Shown piece by piece: positions 7,908 through 15,755 of a DNA stretch of 64,000 bases. The notes beneath the pieces are model-generated. The model did no database searches. It saw only the letters and a list, made by a program, of their open reading frames with translations, and was not told the origin of the DNA. Each line of letters opens with the position of its first letter. The stretch's first letter is position 1. The stretch spans positions 16,393-80,392 of the forward strand of contig NZ_LZIR01000041.1 of the NCBI RefSeq assembly GCF_001667035.1, read 5' to 3'. The stretch comes from Mycobacterium sp. 852002-51057_SCH5723018 (lineage in GTDB: Bacteria > Actinomycetota > Actinomycetes > Mycobacteriales > Mycobacteriaceae). The position numbers and the translations under genes are program-made.

Positions 7908-9053
7908 ATGACACTGACACACATGCACGAGCGGGTTCCTGCCGCCGAGCGCATAGCCGTCCGGTGCGTCGACTCGGATGTCCACCCGGTGCCCAAACGC
8001 GGCGAGATCACCCCGTACATCCCCGAGCCGTGGCGCAGCAACTTCTTCCTCGAACACAGGGTGGGCGAGCTGATCTACTACGACGCTCCCGATTACGCGC
8101 ACGCCTTCGCGATGCGCACGGACACCTTCCCACCGGACGGCGAGTTTCCCGGGAGCGATCCCGACATGGCGTTCCGTCAGCTGATCATGGAAGCCGGCTC
8201 CGACATCGCGATCCTGGAGCCCGCCGGCCGCACGCCCCGCTTGCCGGAGGCTCACCAGGCGTTCTCGAGCGCACTCAACGACTGGCAGGCAAACCACTGG
8301 CTCGACAGCCACAACAACTGGCATGAGCGGTGGCGGGGTTCGATCTGCGTAGCGATCGAGGATCCTGATGGCGCGGTCCGCCAGATCGAGAAGTGGGCCG
8401 GGCATCCGTACATGGCGCAGATCCTGATCAAGGCGGAGCCGCGACCGTCCTGGGGTCACCCGAAATACGACCCCATCTGGGAGGCCGCCACCAAGCACGA
8501 CATCACGGTGAGCTGTCACCTGTCGCGCAGCAATTACGAGCTGCTACCGACCCCGCCCGTTGGATTCCCCAGCTACAACCACGATTTCATGGTGACCTAC
8601 TCGCTGCTGGCCGCAAATCAGGTGATGAGCCTGGTTTTCGACGGCGTCTTCGACCGGTTCCCGACGCTGCGGGTCGTCTTCGTCGAGCACGCGTTCTCGT
8701 GGATCCTGCCGCTGATGTGGCGCATGGACGCGATCTACGAAGCGCGCAAGTCGCGGATGCCAATCACGCGCAAGCCATCGGAGTACGTCAAGGAGCACAT
8801 CAAGTTCACCACCCAACCGCTGGACTATCCGGAAGACAAGACGGAGTTGACCCGCGCCTTGGAGTGGATGGAGTGCGACAAAATCCTGCTGTTCTCCTCG
8901 GACTACCCGCATTGGACGTTCGACGACCCGCGCTGGCTGGTGAAGCACCTGCCGAAGGCGGCCCGGGACGCGGTGATGTACAAGAACGGGATCGCGACAT
9001 ACCACCTCCCGGAGACCGTGCCGGTCCTCGAGGGCCAGACCCGGGTGTTTTGA
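7908..9053 (+). CDS. Amidohydrolase-2 family protein (ACMSD/LigW-like decarboxylase or hydrolase)
   Basis: The product is 381 aa from ATG 7908, 37 nt after the paralogue and preceded by a GAGGAG ribosome site. The signature residues are complete: DSDVH (Asp24, His26), SCHLSRSN (His204), VEHAFSW (His261) and SSDYPHW (Asp332). Family members are metal-dependent nonoxidative decarboxylases or hydrolases of aromatic and cyclic acids. Related genes in this window are at 6779, 26308 and 41723. The likely role is C-C or C-N cleavage of an intermediate, with 6779 as partner. The Rieske gene starts 1 nt after this stop. Confidence 0.87.
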   Translation: MTLTHMHERVPAAERIAVRCVDSDVHPVPKRGEITPYIPEPWRSNFFLEHRVGELIYYDAPDYAHAFAMRTDTFPPDGEFPGSDPDMAFRQLIMEAGSDIAILEPAGRTPRLPEAHQAFSSALNDWQANHWLDSHNNWHERWRGSICVAIEDPDGAVRQIEKWAGHPYMAQILIKAEPRPSWGHPKYDPIWEAATKHDITVSCHLSRSNYELLPTPPVGFPSYNHDFMVTYSLLAANQVMSLVFDGVFDRFPTLRVVFVEHAFSWILPLMWRMDAIYEARKSRMPITRKPSEYVKEHIKFTTQPLDYPEDKTELTRALEWMECDKILLFSSDYPHWTFDDPRWLVKHLPKAARDAVMYKNGIATYHLPETVPVLEGQTRVF

Positions 9054-9054
9054 G

Positions 9055-9468
9055 TTGGCGTCTGAACAAGAAGGGGCAACCACCAGGCGGCCCCAGCCCC
9101 GCCTCGCTCAGGGCCGCGAGCATGTCGTGGCGACAGTGGACGAAATCCCTGCGGGCAGCCACAAATTGGTGCCGATAGGGCGGCACGGCGTCGGTGTCTA
9201 CAACGTCAACGGGACGTTCTATGCCATCGCGAATTATTGCCCGCACCAAGGCGGTCCGCTGTGCTCAGGGCGCGTCCGCGGGCGCACCATCGTCGACGAG
9301 ACCGCCGCCGGCGACGCGGTGATGGTGCGGGACCTGGAGTACATCTACTGCCCCTGGCATCAATGGGGCTTCGAGCTTGCGACCGGCACGACCGCGGTCA
9401 AGCCGGAGTGGAGCATTCGCACGTATCCGGTGCGAGTCGTGGGCAATGACGTTCTGGTGATGGCGTGA
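9055..9468 (+). CDS. Rieske 2Fe-2S ferredoxin-like protein
   Basis: The product is 137 aa from TTG 9055, just after the previous stop. A start near 9127 (VVATVDE) would also leave the domain intact. The single Rieske domain has ligands C62-x-H64 (CPHQGGPLC) and C99-x2-H102 (CPWHQWGF), with the ELATGTTA strand after it. The size and lack of a catalytic domain fit a soluble electron carrier for an oxygenase, as with the ferredoxin components of ring-hydroxylating dioxygenases. It sits between two amidohydrolase genes and a hydrolase gene in the operon, with a NuoF-like flavoprotein 1.4 kb downstream that could reduce it. Confidence 0.88.
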   Translation: MASEQEGATTRRPQPRLAQGREHVVATVDEIPAGSHKLVPIGRHGVGVYNVNGTFYAIANYCPHQGGPLCSGRVRGRTIVDETAAGDAVMVRDLEYIYCPWHQWGFELATGTTAVKPEWSIRTYPVRVVGNDVLVMA

Positions 9469-9484
9469 CGCGACGGGAGCATGT

Positions 9485-10351
9485 GTGTCGACTATCGAGG
9501 TGAATGGCGGAAACGTTGTCTACGAAATCCTCGGTGACACAGGCGATCTCATTGCCCTGACACCGGGCGGCCGGTTCAGCAAGGAAATCAACGGCCTGCG
9601 CCCGCTGGCCGAGGCACTGGCGGCCGGCGGCTATCGGGTGCTGCTGTGGGACCGGCCCAATTGCGGCGCCTCCGATGTGCAGTTCTACGGTCAAAGCGAG
9701 TCGCATATGCGCGCCGAGACGCTGCACAAGCTGGTGACAGGGCTGGGCTTCGAGCGCTGCATCCTCGCCGGAGGATCCGGCGGTGCACGGGATTCCATGC
9801 TGACCACGATGCTCTATCCCGAGATGGTCACCAAACTCGTGGTGTGGAACATCGTCGGCGGCATCTACGGCACGTTCGTGCTGGGCTCTTTCTACATCGT
9901 CCCAAGCATTCTCGCGGTGCGAGGTACCGGAATGGACGGCGTAGTGAAGGTGCAGGAATGGCGCGAGCGCATCGAGGAAAACCCCGCCAACAAGCAGCGG
10001 TTTCTCGACTTCGACAAGGACGAGTTTCTCAAGGTCATGCTGCGCTGGCTCAACGCGTTCGTTTCCAAGCCGGGACAGACGATCCCGGGCGTCGAAGACG
10101 AAATGTTCGACCGTATAAAGGTCCCCACGCTGATCATTCGTGGCGGCGAGAACGACATGGATCACCCCAAACGGACGTCGCTGGAAGTGAGCTGCCTGAT
10201 CAAGGAGTCGAAGCTCATCGATCCGCCCTGGCCGGAGGACGCCTGGGAACGCGCCTCCGAAGACCGCGCGGCGGGCCGGGTGCAGCACTTCAACATGTTC
10301 GACACGTGGGTGCTCGCCGGGCCTCCGATCCTCGAATTCTTGGACTCCTGA
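9485..10351 (+). CDS. Alpha/beta hydrolase
   Basis: The product is 288 aa, start MSTIEVNGGNVVYEILG. The alpha/beta hydrolase fold is recognised by LLWDRPNCGASDV after strand beta4, the nucleophile elbow LAGGSGGAR with Ser98, and PTLIIRGGENDMDHP carrying the acid. The opening LTPGGRFSKE replaces the usual HG oxyanion motif. The likely His base is in VQHFNMFDTW. It is the last gene of the 6779 operon. Similar enzymes hydrolyse C-C or ester bonds in ring-cleavage products; the exact substrate is unknown. Confidence 0.85.
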   Translation: MSTIEVNGGNVVYEILGDTGDLIALTPGGRFSKEINGLRPLAEALAAGGYRVLLWDRPNCGASDVQFYGQSESHMRAETLHKLVTGLGFERCILAGGSGGARDSMLTTMLYPEMVTKLVVWNIVGGIYGTFVLGSFYIVPSILAVRGTGMDGVVKVQEWRERIEENPANKQRFLDFDKDEFLKVMLRWLNAFVSKPGQTIPGVEDEMFDRIKVPTLIIRGGENDMDHPKRTSLEVSCLIKESKLIDPPWPEDAWERASEDRAAGRVQHFNMFDTWVLAGPPILEFLDS

Positions 10352-10365
10352 TGTCCCCGTTGCGT

Positions 10366-10839
10366 TTACCCGATGCGAATGTGAACCTCACAGTTCAGCG
10401 AGGCCTCGAGGGCCGTGTGGATCCGGCTTTCCGGGATCCGCTCGAGGTCGGCTTCGCGCAGGGTCACGTGGATGATGTCGTAGCCGTCGTCGCCGGGCGT
10501 CCGGACGATCTCGCCGGTGAGTCCGAAGCCGGCCAGCACGCCGTGCGCGTCGTCGTCGGTTCCCCGGCTGACAAAGGTCACCACGCCGGCCGCCGGCGCG
10601 GTGCCAAATGCCTTGGCGCACAGGGCCAGTCCGGTCTGCTTGACCGCGTCGGCCTCGTCCCCTGCGATCAGGAGCTCCACCTCGCGGCGATCAGGCGGCA
10701 TGCCCGCAACATTGTTTTCCACCACATCCGCACCCAGCTCACGGGCAAGCAGAAGGAGCGCGGTCATGCCCTGGCCTAGCTGCGCGGCGGTGAGCACACC
10801 GGACGGGTCGACGTTGACGCGCACGACGGCGGTTCGCAT
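10366..10839 (-). CDS. Conserved protein of unknown function
   Basis: The product is 157 aa from ATG 10839 (MRTAVVRVNVDPSGVL). A longer 280-residue reading is rejected because it runs antisense through the NuoF-like gene. The start is 36 nt from the divergent NuoF-like ATG. The first ~75 residues (ALLLLARELGADVVENNVAGMPPDRREVELLIAG) and the end (DIIHVTLREADLERIPESRI) look like a compact alpha/beta protein. There is no signal peptide, membrane segment or Cys pair. I do not recognise the family. Its tight divergent placement suggests a link to the NuoF/ferredoxin pair. Confidence 0.7.
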   Translation of the reverse strand: MRTAVVRVNVDPSGVLTAAQLGQGMTALLLLARELGADVVENNVAGMPPDRREVELLIAGDEADAVKQTGLALCAKAFGTAPAAGVVTFVSRGTDDDAHGVLAGFGLTGEIVRTPGDDGYDIIHVTLREADLERIPESRIHTALEASLNCEVHIRIG

Positions 10840-10875
10840 GTGCGCAAGCCTAACTGCGACGATGGAGAGCAGCTG

Positions 10876-12171
10876 ATGGGAACCAGCGCGGCGCCGGCCA
10901 TCACCGCGGCCACCTGGCCCGGGTGCCCGTCGCGCCTGCTCGGCGCTCACCCGGACACAAGGGAGAGCTACCAGGCTTACCGGGAGCAAGGCGGCTACCG
11001 TCGCCTTGCCGATCCGGACCAACTGCTCGGTGAAGTCGAACGCAGTGGGCTGCAGGGCCGGGGCGGCGCGGCCTTCCCGCTCGCGGTGAAGTTGCGCGCC
11101 GTGCGCGACAACGGCCGTCTCGCCGGTGGCCCCGTTGTCGTCGCGAACGGTGAAGAGGGAGAACCGGCTTCGATCAAGGACCGCTGGTTGCTGCGGAACC
11201 GGCCCCACCTCGTTCTCGACGGGCTGCGACTCGCGGCTGCGATGGTGGCGGCCAACCGGGCCTACGTCTACGTGTCAGACCCGGAATCTGCCCGCAGCGT
11301 CGAGATCGCGCTAACGGAACATCCGCTCGGCGACATCACGATTGAGGTGTTCAACGTCGCTGCCGGATACATCGCCGGTGAGGAGACCGCGGTCACCCGC
11401 GCGATCAACGGCGGCCCGGTCAAGCCGACGGACAAGCCACCGCGGCCCTTCCAGAAGGGCGTCGGTGGGCGGCCCACCCTGGTGAGCAATGTGGAAACCC
11501 TGGCCAACCTGCCCTACCTGCAGCGGCACGGCTCGGCGGAGTTCCGCTCGCTGGGCACGGCGTCCTCGCCCGGCACCTTCCTGGTGACGCTGACCGGGGC
11601 CGGTCGGCCGCCGGGGCTCTACGAGGTGCCGCACGGGCTGCCGTTCCGGGAACTGGTTGCCCTCCACGGGGTTTCGGCTGAGCGGGTCCAAGGCGCGCTG
11701 CTGGGCGGCTATTTCGCCGGGCTGCTCAACAGGAGCGTGCTGGACGCAACGTTGGATCACGAGACTTTCCGCGGCCTCGGCAGCGCCCTGGGCTGCGGTG
11801 CGATCGCGGTGATCGCCGACGAATGTACGGTGGCGGTCGCCGCGTCGGTACTGGCCTACTTCGACCGCGAGAACGCCGGCCAATGCGGTTCGTGCTTCAA
11901 CGGCACCGCCGCGATGGCCGCCGCCGCCGGCGCGCTCCGCGATGGTGCCGCCACGACCGAGGACCTCGACCGGCTGCGGCGGTGGTCGGTGACGCTGCGC
12001 GGCCGCGGCGCCTGCGCGACGTTGGACGCCGCGGCCAACGTGGCGGGAAGCCTGCTCGACCAGTTCCCGCAAGCGGTGGCCCAGCACCTAGACAACGGCT
12101 GCGAGCTGTGCCGAGCCCAAATGTTCAGCGCCGAACGGCCTTACGAGGCGGAGGCGGTGGTGTACGCGTGA
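10876..12171 (+). CDS. NuoF-like NADH:acceptor flavoprotein (51-kDa subunit family)
   Basis: The product is 431 aa from ATG 10876, with GGAGA 7 nt upstream; an earlier in-frame ATG at 10840 lacks a ribosome site. The FMN motif GRGGAAFP (61-68), the NADH/FMN motif NGEEGEPAS (91-99), the SLBB region and the C-terminal 4Fe-4S domain are all present. The cluster motif reads ENAGQCGSC: A334 stands where the first Cys is expected, while C337, C340 and C380 remain. There is no nuoE or nuoG neighbour. It probably transfers electrons from NAD(P)H to the ferredoxin encoded by the overlapping next gene, and perhaps to the Rieske protein at 9055. Confidence 0.85.
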   Translation: MGTSAAPAITAATWPGCPSRLLGAHPDTRESYQAYREQGGYRRLADPDQLLGEVERSGLQGRGGAAFPLAVKLRAVRDNGRLAGGPVVVANGEEGEPASIKDRWLLRNRPHLVLDGLRLAAAMVAANRAYVYVSDPESARSVEIALTEHPLGDITIEVFNVAAGYIAGEETAVTRAINGGPVKPTDKPPRPFQKGVGGRPTLVSNVETLANLPYLQRHGSAEFRSLGTASSPGTFLVTLTGAGRPPGLYEVPHGLPFRELVALHGVSAERVQGALLGGYFAGLLNRSVLDATLDHETFRGLGSALGCGAIAVIADECTVAVAASVLAYFDRENAGQCGSCFNGTAAMAAAAGALRDGAATTEDLDRLRRWSVTLRGRGACATLDAAANVAGSLLDQFPQAVAQHLDNGCELCRAQMFSAERPYEAEAVVYA

Positions 12172-12476
12172 CCGATGGCATGAAGATCCACCTCGACCGG
12201 ACCCTCTGTGACGGCTTCGGCATCTGCGCAAAACACGCTCCCGGCTACTTCTCGCTCGACGACTGGGGCTACGCGTGTTTGATCGGGGACGGTGACGTCC
12301 CCGAGGCCGACCGCGGCGCGGTCATGCGCGCGCTGATGGATTGCCCGGTCCACGCCATCATGGAATTGAATGAACGCCGACCCGACGACGTGCCGCCGCC
12401 CCCAAGCGGCGAAGAAGATCCCGCCGCGCACCTCAAAACCGAGGCGAACGAAGCCGAGTGGGGCTTCACGCGTTGA
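12168..12476 (+). CDS. 3Fe-4S-type ferredoxin
   Basis: The product is 102 aa from GTG 12168, which overlaps the NuoF-like stop by 4 nt (GTGA). Cluster residues are C14, C20 and C59-P, with Phe17 at the usual second Cys position, the pattern of mycobacterial P450-type 3Fe-4S ferredoxins. A Pro/acidic tail after residue 70 (PPPPSGEEDP) is unusual for the family and may dock to its partner. It is co-translated with the NuoF-like reductase, so the two form a two-protein electron delivery unit. Confidence 0.87.
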   Translation: MTDGMKIHLDRTLCDGFGICAKHAPGYFSLDDWGYACLIGDGDVPEADRGAVMRALMDCPVHAIMELNERRPDDVPPPPSGEEDPAAHLKTEANEAEWGFTR

Positions 12477-12558
12477 CCGCTCGTCGCTAGTTCTGGCGGT
12501 CTCGAAGGCATAAGCTGAAGCCAGCCAAGGTCGGGATAGTCCCTCAGGGAGGCCTGCC

Positions 12559-12879
12559 ATGAGACGGTTGGTTAGTCATCTGGCCGCCGTTATCGCGGTC
12601 GCGTTCGTGTCGATGGCGGTTGCGGTTATCGGGACGCCGGGTGTCAGCTCGGCGGAATGCGGCCCCAACATGTCATGGAATCCGACGACCAACGTGTGCA
12701 AACAGCCACCGGCGCCGCCCGAGTGGTACAGACCTCCACCGCCATATGCGCCGGCATTTGCCCCATTGGATGTGCCGCCTCCTCCGCCAACGCCGTGGTG
12801 GGCACCGCAGGCCCCGGCGTGGAGTAACGGCTTTCAGCATTGGGGCGTTGTCATAGGCACCATCTGGGTGCCCATCTGA
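12559..12879 (+). CDS. Small secreted proline-rich protein
   Basis: The product is 106 aa, preceded by an AGGGAGG-type ribosome site. The N-terminal signal peptide (basic MRRL, hydrophobic AAVIAVAFVSMAVAVIG) ends near SSA-E at about residue 32. The mature protein has two Cys (ECGPNMSWN, NVCKQP) and a Pro/Trp/Tyr-rich body (PPAPPEWYRPPPPYAP, PPPPPTPWWAP). This matches the many short Pro-rich exported proteins of mycobacteria with no known role. It is monocistronic and not evidently part of the catabolic pathway. Confidence 0.78.
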   Translation: MRRLVSHLAAVIAVAFVSMAVAVIGTPGVSSAECGPNMSWNPTTNVCKQPPAPPEWYRPPPPYAPAFAPLDVPPPPPTPWWAPQAPAWSNGFQHWGVVIGTIWVPI

Positions 12880-13203
12880 CGCCGGGACGTCTCCGCGCGT
12901 CGCTCAACCCGATTGCATGACGGTCGCGGATTAGTCCGGTCGCAAGCCGTGTGACCGTGCGCGGGCGGGGCGGCTACTTCGCGTTCGAACCGAAGATCGA
13001 TTGTTTCTTCTTGCCAATTATCGCGGCGAGGTTTCGTCATGAGTCGGGGATGAGGAGCGGCACTACAGTTTCCTAACAGGTTGATACCGATTGATACAGG
13101 GCAGTTTTGGGCCCAAATATTGATGCACTATGTGCCCAGTACACATTGTCGGCATAAAGATGCGGGGAACGTCCCGCACGTCCATGGCAAAACAGGGAGA
13201 ACC
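12880..13203. other. Intergenic region of 324 bp
   Basis: It separates two genes for exported proteins. The right part (from about 13070) is AT-richer and must hold the promoter of the MTB12-like gene. No clear repeat, box or gene was seen. Confidence 0.4.
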
Positions 13204-13731
13204 ATGAAATCCATGAAATCCATTGCCGTCAGCGCGGCTGCACTGGCCGTCGTTGGCGGTGGCGCCGCCGGGCTGGCATCCAGCGCATCGGGCATTGCCC
13301 CTGCGGACCTGCCTCAGGTTCAACTGGCCTCAGTCGGCGCGCCGCTACCACAGGACCCGCCGCAACCCGCGTCGACAATGAACCTGCCGACCCCTGACCA
13401 GTTGACTGGCATCCTCAACGACCTTTCCAATCCGGGCGTGTCATATAGGACCAAAGATGGTCTCGTCGAAGGCGGCATCGGGTCGGGCGAGGGCCATCAG
13501 ATGGATCACGAGCTGAGAGTGGCCTACCGGAACGGGCAGCTCCCGTTGTCGTTCGTCGTCTCCAACATCCAACAGAACGGTCCGACTACGGTCATGTCCG
13601 ACGTGGCTGTCTCGGGGCCAAAGTTGTCGGCACCGGTCACGAAGCCCCTCATGTTTGTCAATCAGAACGGTAACTGGGTGTTGTCGAGCCCTTCCGCGAC
13701 CATGCTGGTGCAGGCCGTCGCCGGGCACTGA
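13204..13731 (+). CDS. MTB12 (CFP-2)-like low-molecular-weight secreted antigen
   Basis: The product is 175 aa from ATG 13204, with GGGAGA just upstream; an in-frame start at 13081 would add a tail before a perfect signal peptide and is rejected. The signal peptide MKSMKSIAVSAAALAVVGGGAAG is Ala-rich. The mature part shares the MTB12 blocks: GAPLPQDP, PTPDQLTGILNDLSNPGVSY, LVEGGIGSGEGHQMDHEL, LPLSFVVSNIQ, VAVSGPKLSAPVTKPLMFVNQNGNWVLS. The family adopts an NTF2-like fold and is exported; its function is unsettled. It is independent of the neighbouring catabolic genes. Confidence 0.88.
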   Translation: MKSMKSIAVSAAALAVVGGGAAGLASSASGIAPADLPQVQLASVGAPLPQDPPQPASTMNLPTPDQLTGILNDLSNPGVSYRTKDGLVEGGIGSGEGHQMDHELRVAYRNGQLPLSFVVSNIQQNGPTTVMSDVAVSGPKLSAPVTKPLMFVNQNGNWVLSSPSATMLVQAVAGH

Positions 13732-14090
13732 TTCCGGCTTTCCGCATGAGCAGCCGAACGTTGGCTGAAGTGGGGCGGGGCCCGCCCAACGCATTCGGAA
13801 ATGGCATTTCGCGTGCAAGCCAGAAATCGACTGTATCTTCCTGTAGTGCAACAGGATCACCGCTTCCGGCTCCAGCGGCCAGCGTTGGCACCCTTCGTAT
13901 GCGTCGCGCGAATTCGGCCCCTGTGGCGGCACGGCGGGGCCGAGCCCCGGGCAGGCTCTGGCCATCGTCGGGCGCTCCGGATCGGTCCCGGCAGATGCGC
14001 GGCCTAGATCGCGCCTGCCTGAAAGTGATAACGTAATTCTCCGATTCGTACAACGGGCCTACCGCCGAGGCTCGACTTTCCGGAGGTGAC
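13732..14090. other. Intergenic regulatory region of 359 bp
   Basis: No gene is supported here. A box GATAAC-GTA-ATTCTC at 14027-14041 resembles the recurring operator. GGAGG at about 14081 is the ribosome site of the next gene. A minus-strand frame crossing this stretch lacks any protein signature. Confidence 0.5.
14027..14041. promoter_or_regulatory. GATAAC-GTA-ATTCTC, putative TetR operator (copy 3)
   Basis: The right arm is perfect. The left arm differs from GAGAAT at two positions. It lies 49 nt upstream of the GTG start of the DUF35-thiolase operon at 14091. Confidence 0.5.
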
Positions 14091-15755
14091 GTGTCAGCAG
14101 CACCGGGACGTCCCCTTCCGATGGTCACCCTCGACAACGAGTTCTTTTGGACGTCCGGTGCCGACGGCACGCTGCGGCTGCAGGAATGCAGGCGCTGCGA
14201 GTCGCTGATCCATCCGCCCGCACCGGTGTGCCGCTACTGCCGTTCCCGCGATATGGGTGTGCGCGCCGTCTCCGGTGTCGCGACGCTGGCCGGGTTCACC
14301 ATCAACCATCGGTTCAGCCTGCCGGGAATGCCGGCCCCGTACGTCGTCGCGCAGGTGGCGATCGCCGAAGATCTGCGCGTCCGGCTGACCACCAACATCG
14401 TTGAGTGCGATTTTGATCGACTCGAACTCGGTCAACAGGTGGAGGTCGTCTTCGAGCACATCGAGGACGTCTGGCTGCCGCTGTTTCGCCCCGTTGCGGA
14501 CGCGCAGCCCGCTGCCCTGCCCGAAGACGAGATCGCGCCGGAGCGCTTCGGCGAACACATCAGGCCGATGCTGACCGCGGAGAAGTTCGAGGACAAAGTC
14601 GCGCTCACCGGGATCGGGATGTCGCCGATCGGGCGCCGCCTGATGGAGCCGCCGCTGGCGCTGACGGTGCAAGCGTGTGAGGCGGCGATCGCGGATGCCG
14701 GGCTGACGTTCGCCGACATCGACGGCCTCTCAACATATCCCGGCGGCGGCAACCTCGGCGGGTTCGGCGAGGGCGGGGTCACCGCGCTGGAGGCGGCGCT
14801 GGGCGTACGGCCGACCTGGCACAACGGCGGCATCGAGACGTTCGGCCCGGGCGGATCGGTGATCGCCGCGATGCTCGCGGTCGCCGGCGGCCTGGCCCGT
14901 CACGTGCTGTGCTTCCGGACCCTTTGGGAAGCGACCTTCAGCGAGCTGATGAAGCAGGGCAAGATCACCCCCTCCCATCTATCGGGGGGCCGAGCGCCTG
15001 GCTGGCAGTTCCCGTTCGGCGCCACGTCGGCGGCGCACACGCTGGCGATGAACGCGCAACGGCACTTCCACCGTTACGGCACAACGAAAGAGACGCTGGG
15101 CTGGATCGCGCTGAACCAGCGCGCCAACGCCGAGCTCAACCCCACCGCCGTCTATCGCAGTCCGATGACGATGGACGACTACCTGGGCGCGCGGCCCATC
15201 ACCACACCGTTCGGCCTCTACGACTGCGACGTGCCGTGCGACGGCGCGATCGCCGTCATCGTGTCCGCCTCTGACGCCGCCCGCGACCTAGCCAAACCGC
15301 CCGTGCTGGTGGAGGCGGTGGGCACCCAGATCGTCGAGCGGATCGACTGGGACCAAAGCACTCTCACCCACGAGCCGCAGGTACTCGGTCAGGCCGCGCA
15401 CGTGTGGACGCGCACCGAGCTGCGACCCACCGACGTCGACGTCGCCGAACTCTACGACGGGTTCACCATGAACTGCCTGTCCTGGATCGAGGCGCTGGGC
15501 TTCTGCGGAATCGGTGAGGCCAAGGATTTCCTGGACGGGGGCAAGAACATCGCCCGCGACGGCCAGCTGCCGCTCAACACCCACGGCGGCCAGCTGTCGC
15601 ACGGCCGCACGCACGGCATGGGCCTGCTGCACGAGGCTGTTAGCCAGCTGCGCGGGGAGGCCGGTGACCGCCAGGTCGCCGGCGCCCGCGTCGGCGTGGT
15701 CAGCAGCGGCGGCCTCACGCCCAGCGGGGTGCTGCTGCTGCGGGCCGACGCATGA
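14091..15755 (+). CDS. DUF35 OB-fold / thiolase-like fusion protein (ChsH2-C + Ltp2-type aldolase)
   Basis: The product is 554 aa from GTG 14091, with GGAGGTGAC upstream. Residues 1-~145 are a DUF35 domain: a zinc ribbon C33-x2-C36...C47-x2-C50 followed by an OB fold. From about 168 (KVALTGIGMSPIGRR) it is an SCP-x/Ltp2-type thiolase with FGLYDCDVPCDGA, AELYDGFTMNC and HGGQLSHGRTHG. In M. tuberculosis the same two modules are separate: Ltp2 is a retro-aldolase for steroid side chains and binds the DUF35 part of ChsH2. The fusion therefore suggests an aldol cleavage of a cyclic beta-hydroxyacyl-CoA. The family call is firm; the reaction is inferred. It leads a four-gene operon. Confidence 0.88.
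   Translation: MSAAPGRPLPMVTLDNEFFWTSGADGTLRLQECRRCESLIHPPAPVCRYCRSRDMGVRAVSGVATLAGFTINHRFSLPGMPAPYVVAQVAIAEDLRVRLTTNIVECDFDRLELGQQVEVVFEHIEDVWLPLFRPVADAQPAALPEDEIAPERFGEHIRPMLTAEKFEDKVALTGIGMSPIGRRLMEPPLALTVQACEAAIADAGLTFADIDGLSTYPGGGNLGGFGEGGVTALEAALGVRPTWHNGGIETFGPGGSVIAAMLAVAGGLARHVLCFRTLWEATFSELMKQGKITPSHLSGGRAPGWQFPFGATSAAHTLAMNAQRHFHRYGTTKETLGWIALNQRANAELNPTAVYRSPMTMDDYLGARPITTPFGLYDCDVPCDGAIAVIVSASDAARDLAKPPVLVEAVGTQIVERIDWDQSTLTHEPQVLGQAAHVWTRTELRPTDVDVAELYDGFTMNCLSWIEALGFCGIGEAKDFLDGGKNIARDGQLPLNTHGGQLSHGRTHGMGLLHEAVSQLRGEAGDRQVAGARVGVVSSGGLTPSGVLLLRADA

Noticed and set aside
10840..10875. Longer NuoF-like start at ATG 10840
   Set aside because: It touches the start of the divergent gene and has no ribosome site, whereas ATG 10876 has GGAGA 7 nt upstream.
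13658..14170. 170-codon minus-strand frame across the 13732-14090 spacer
   Set aside because: It overlaps the MTB12-like gene and the DUF35 fusion at its ends and shows no protein signature.
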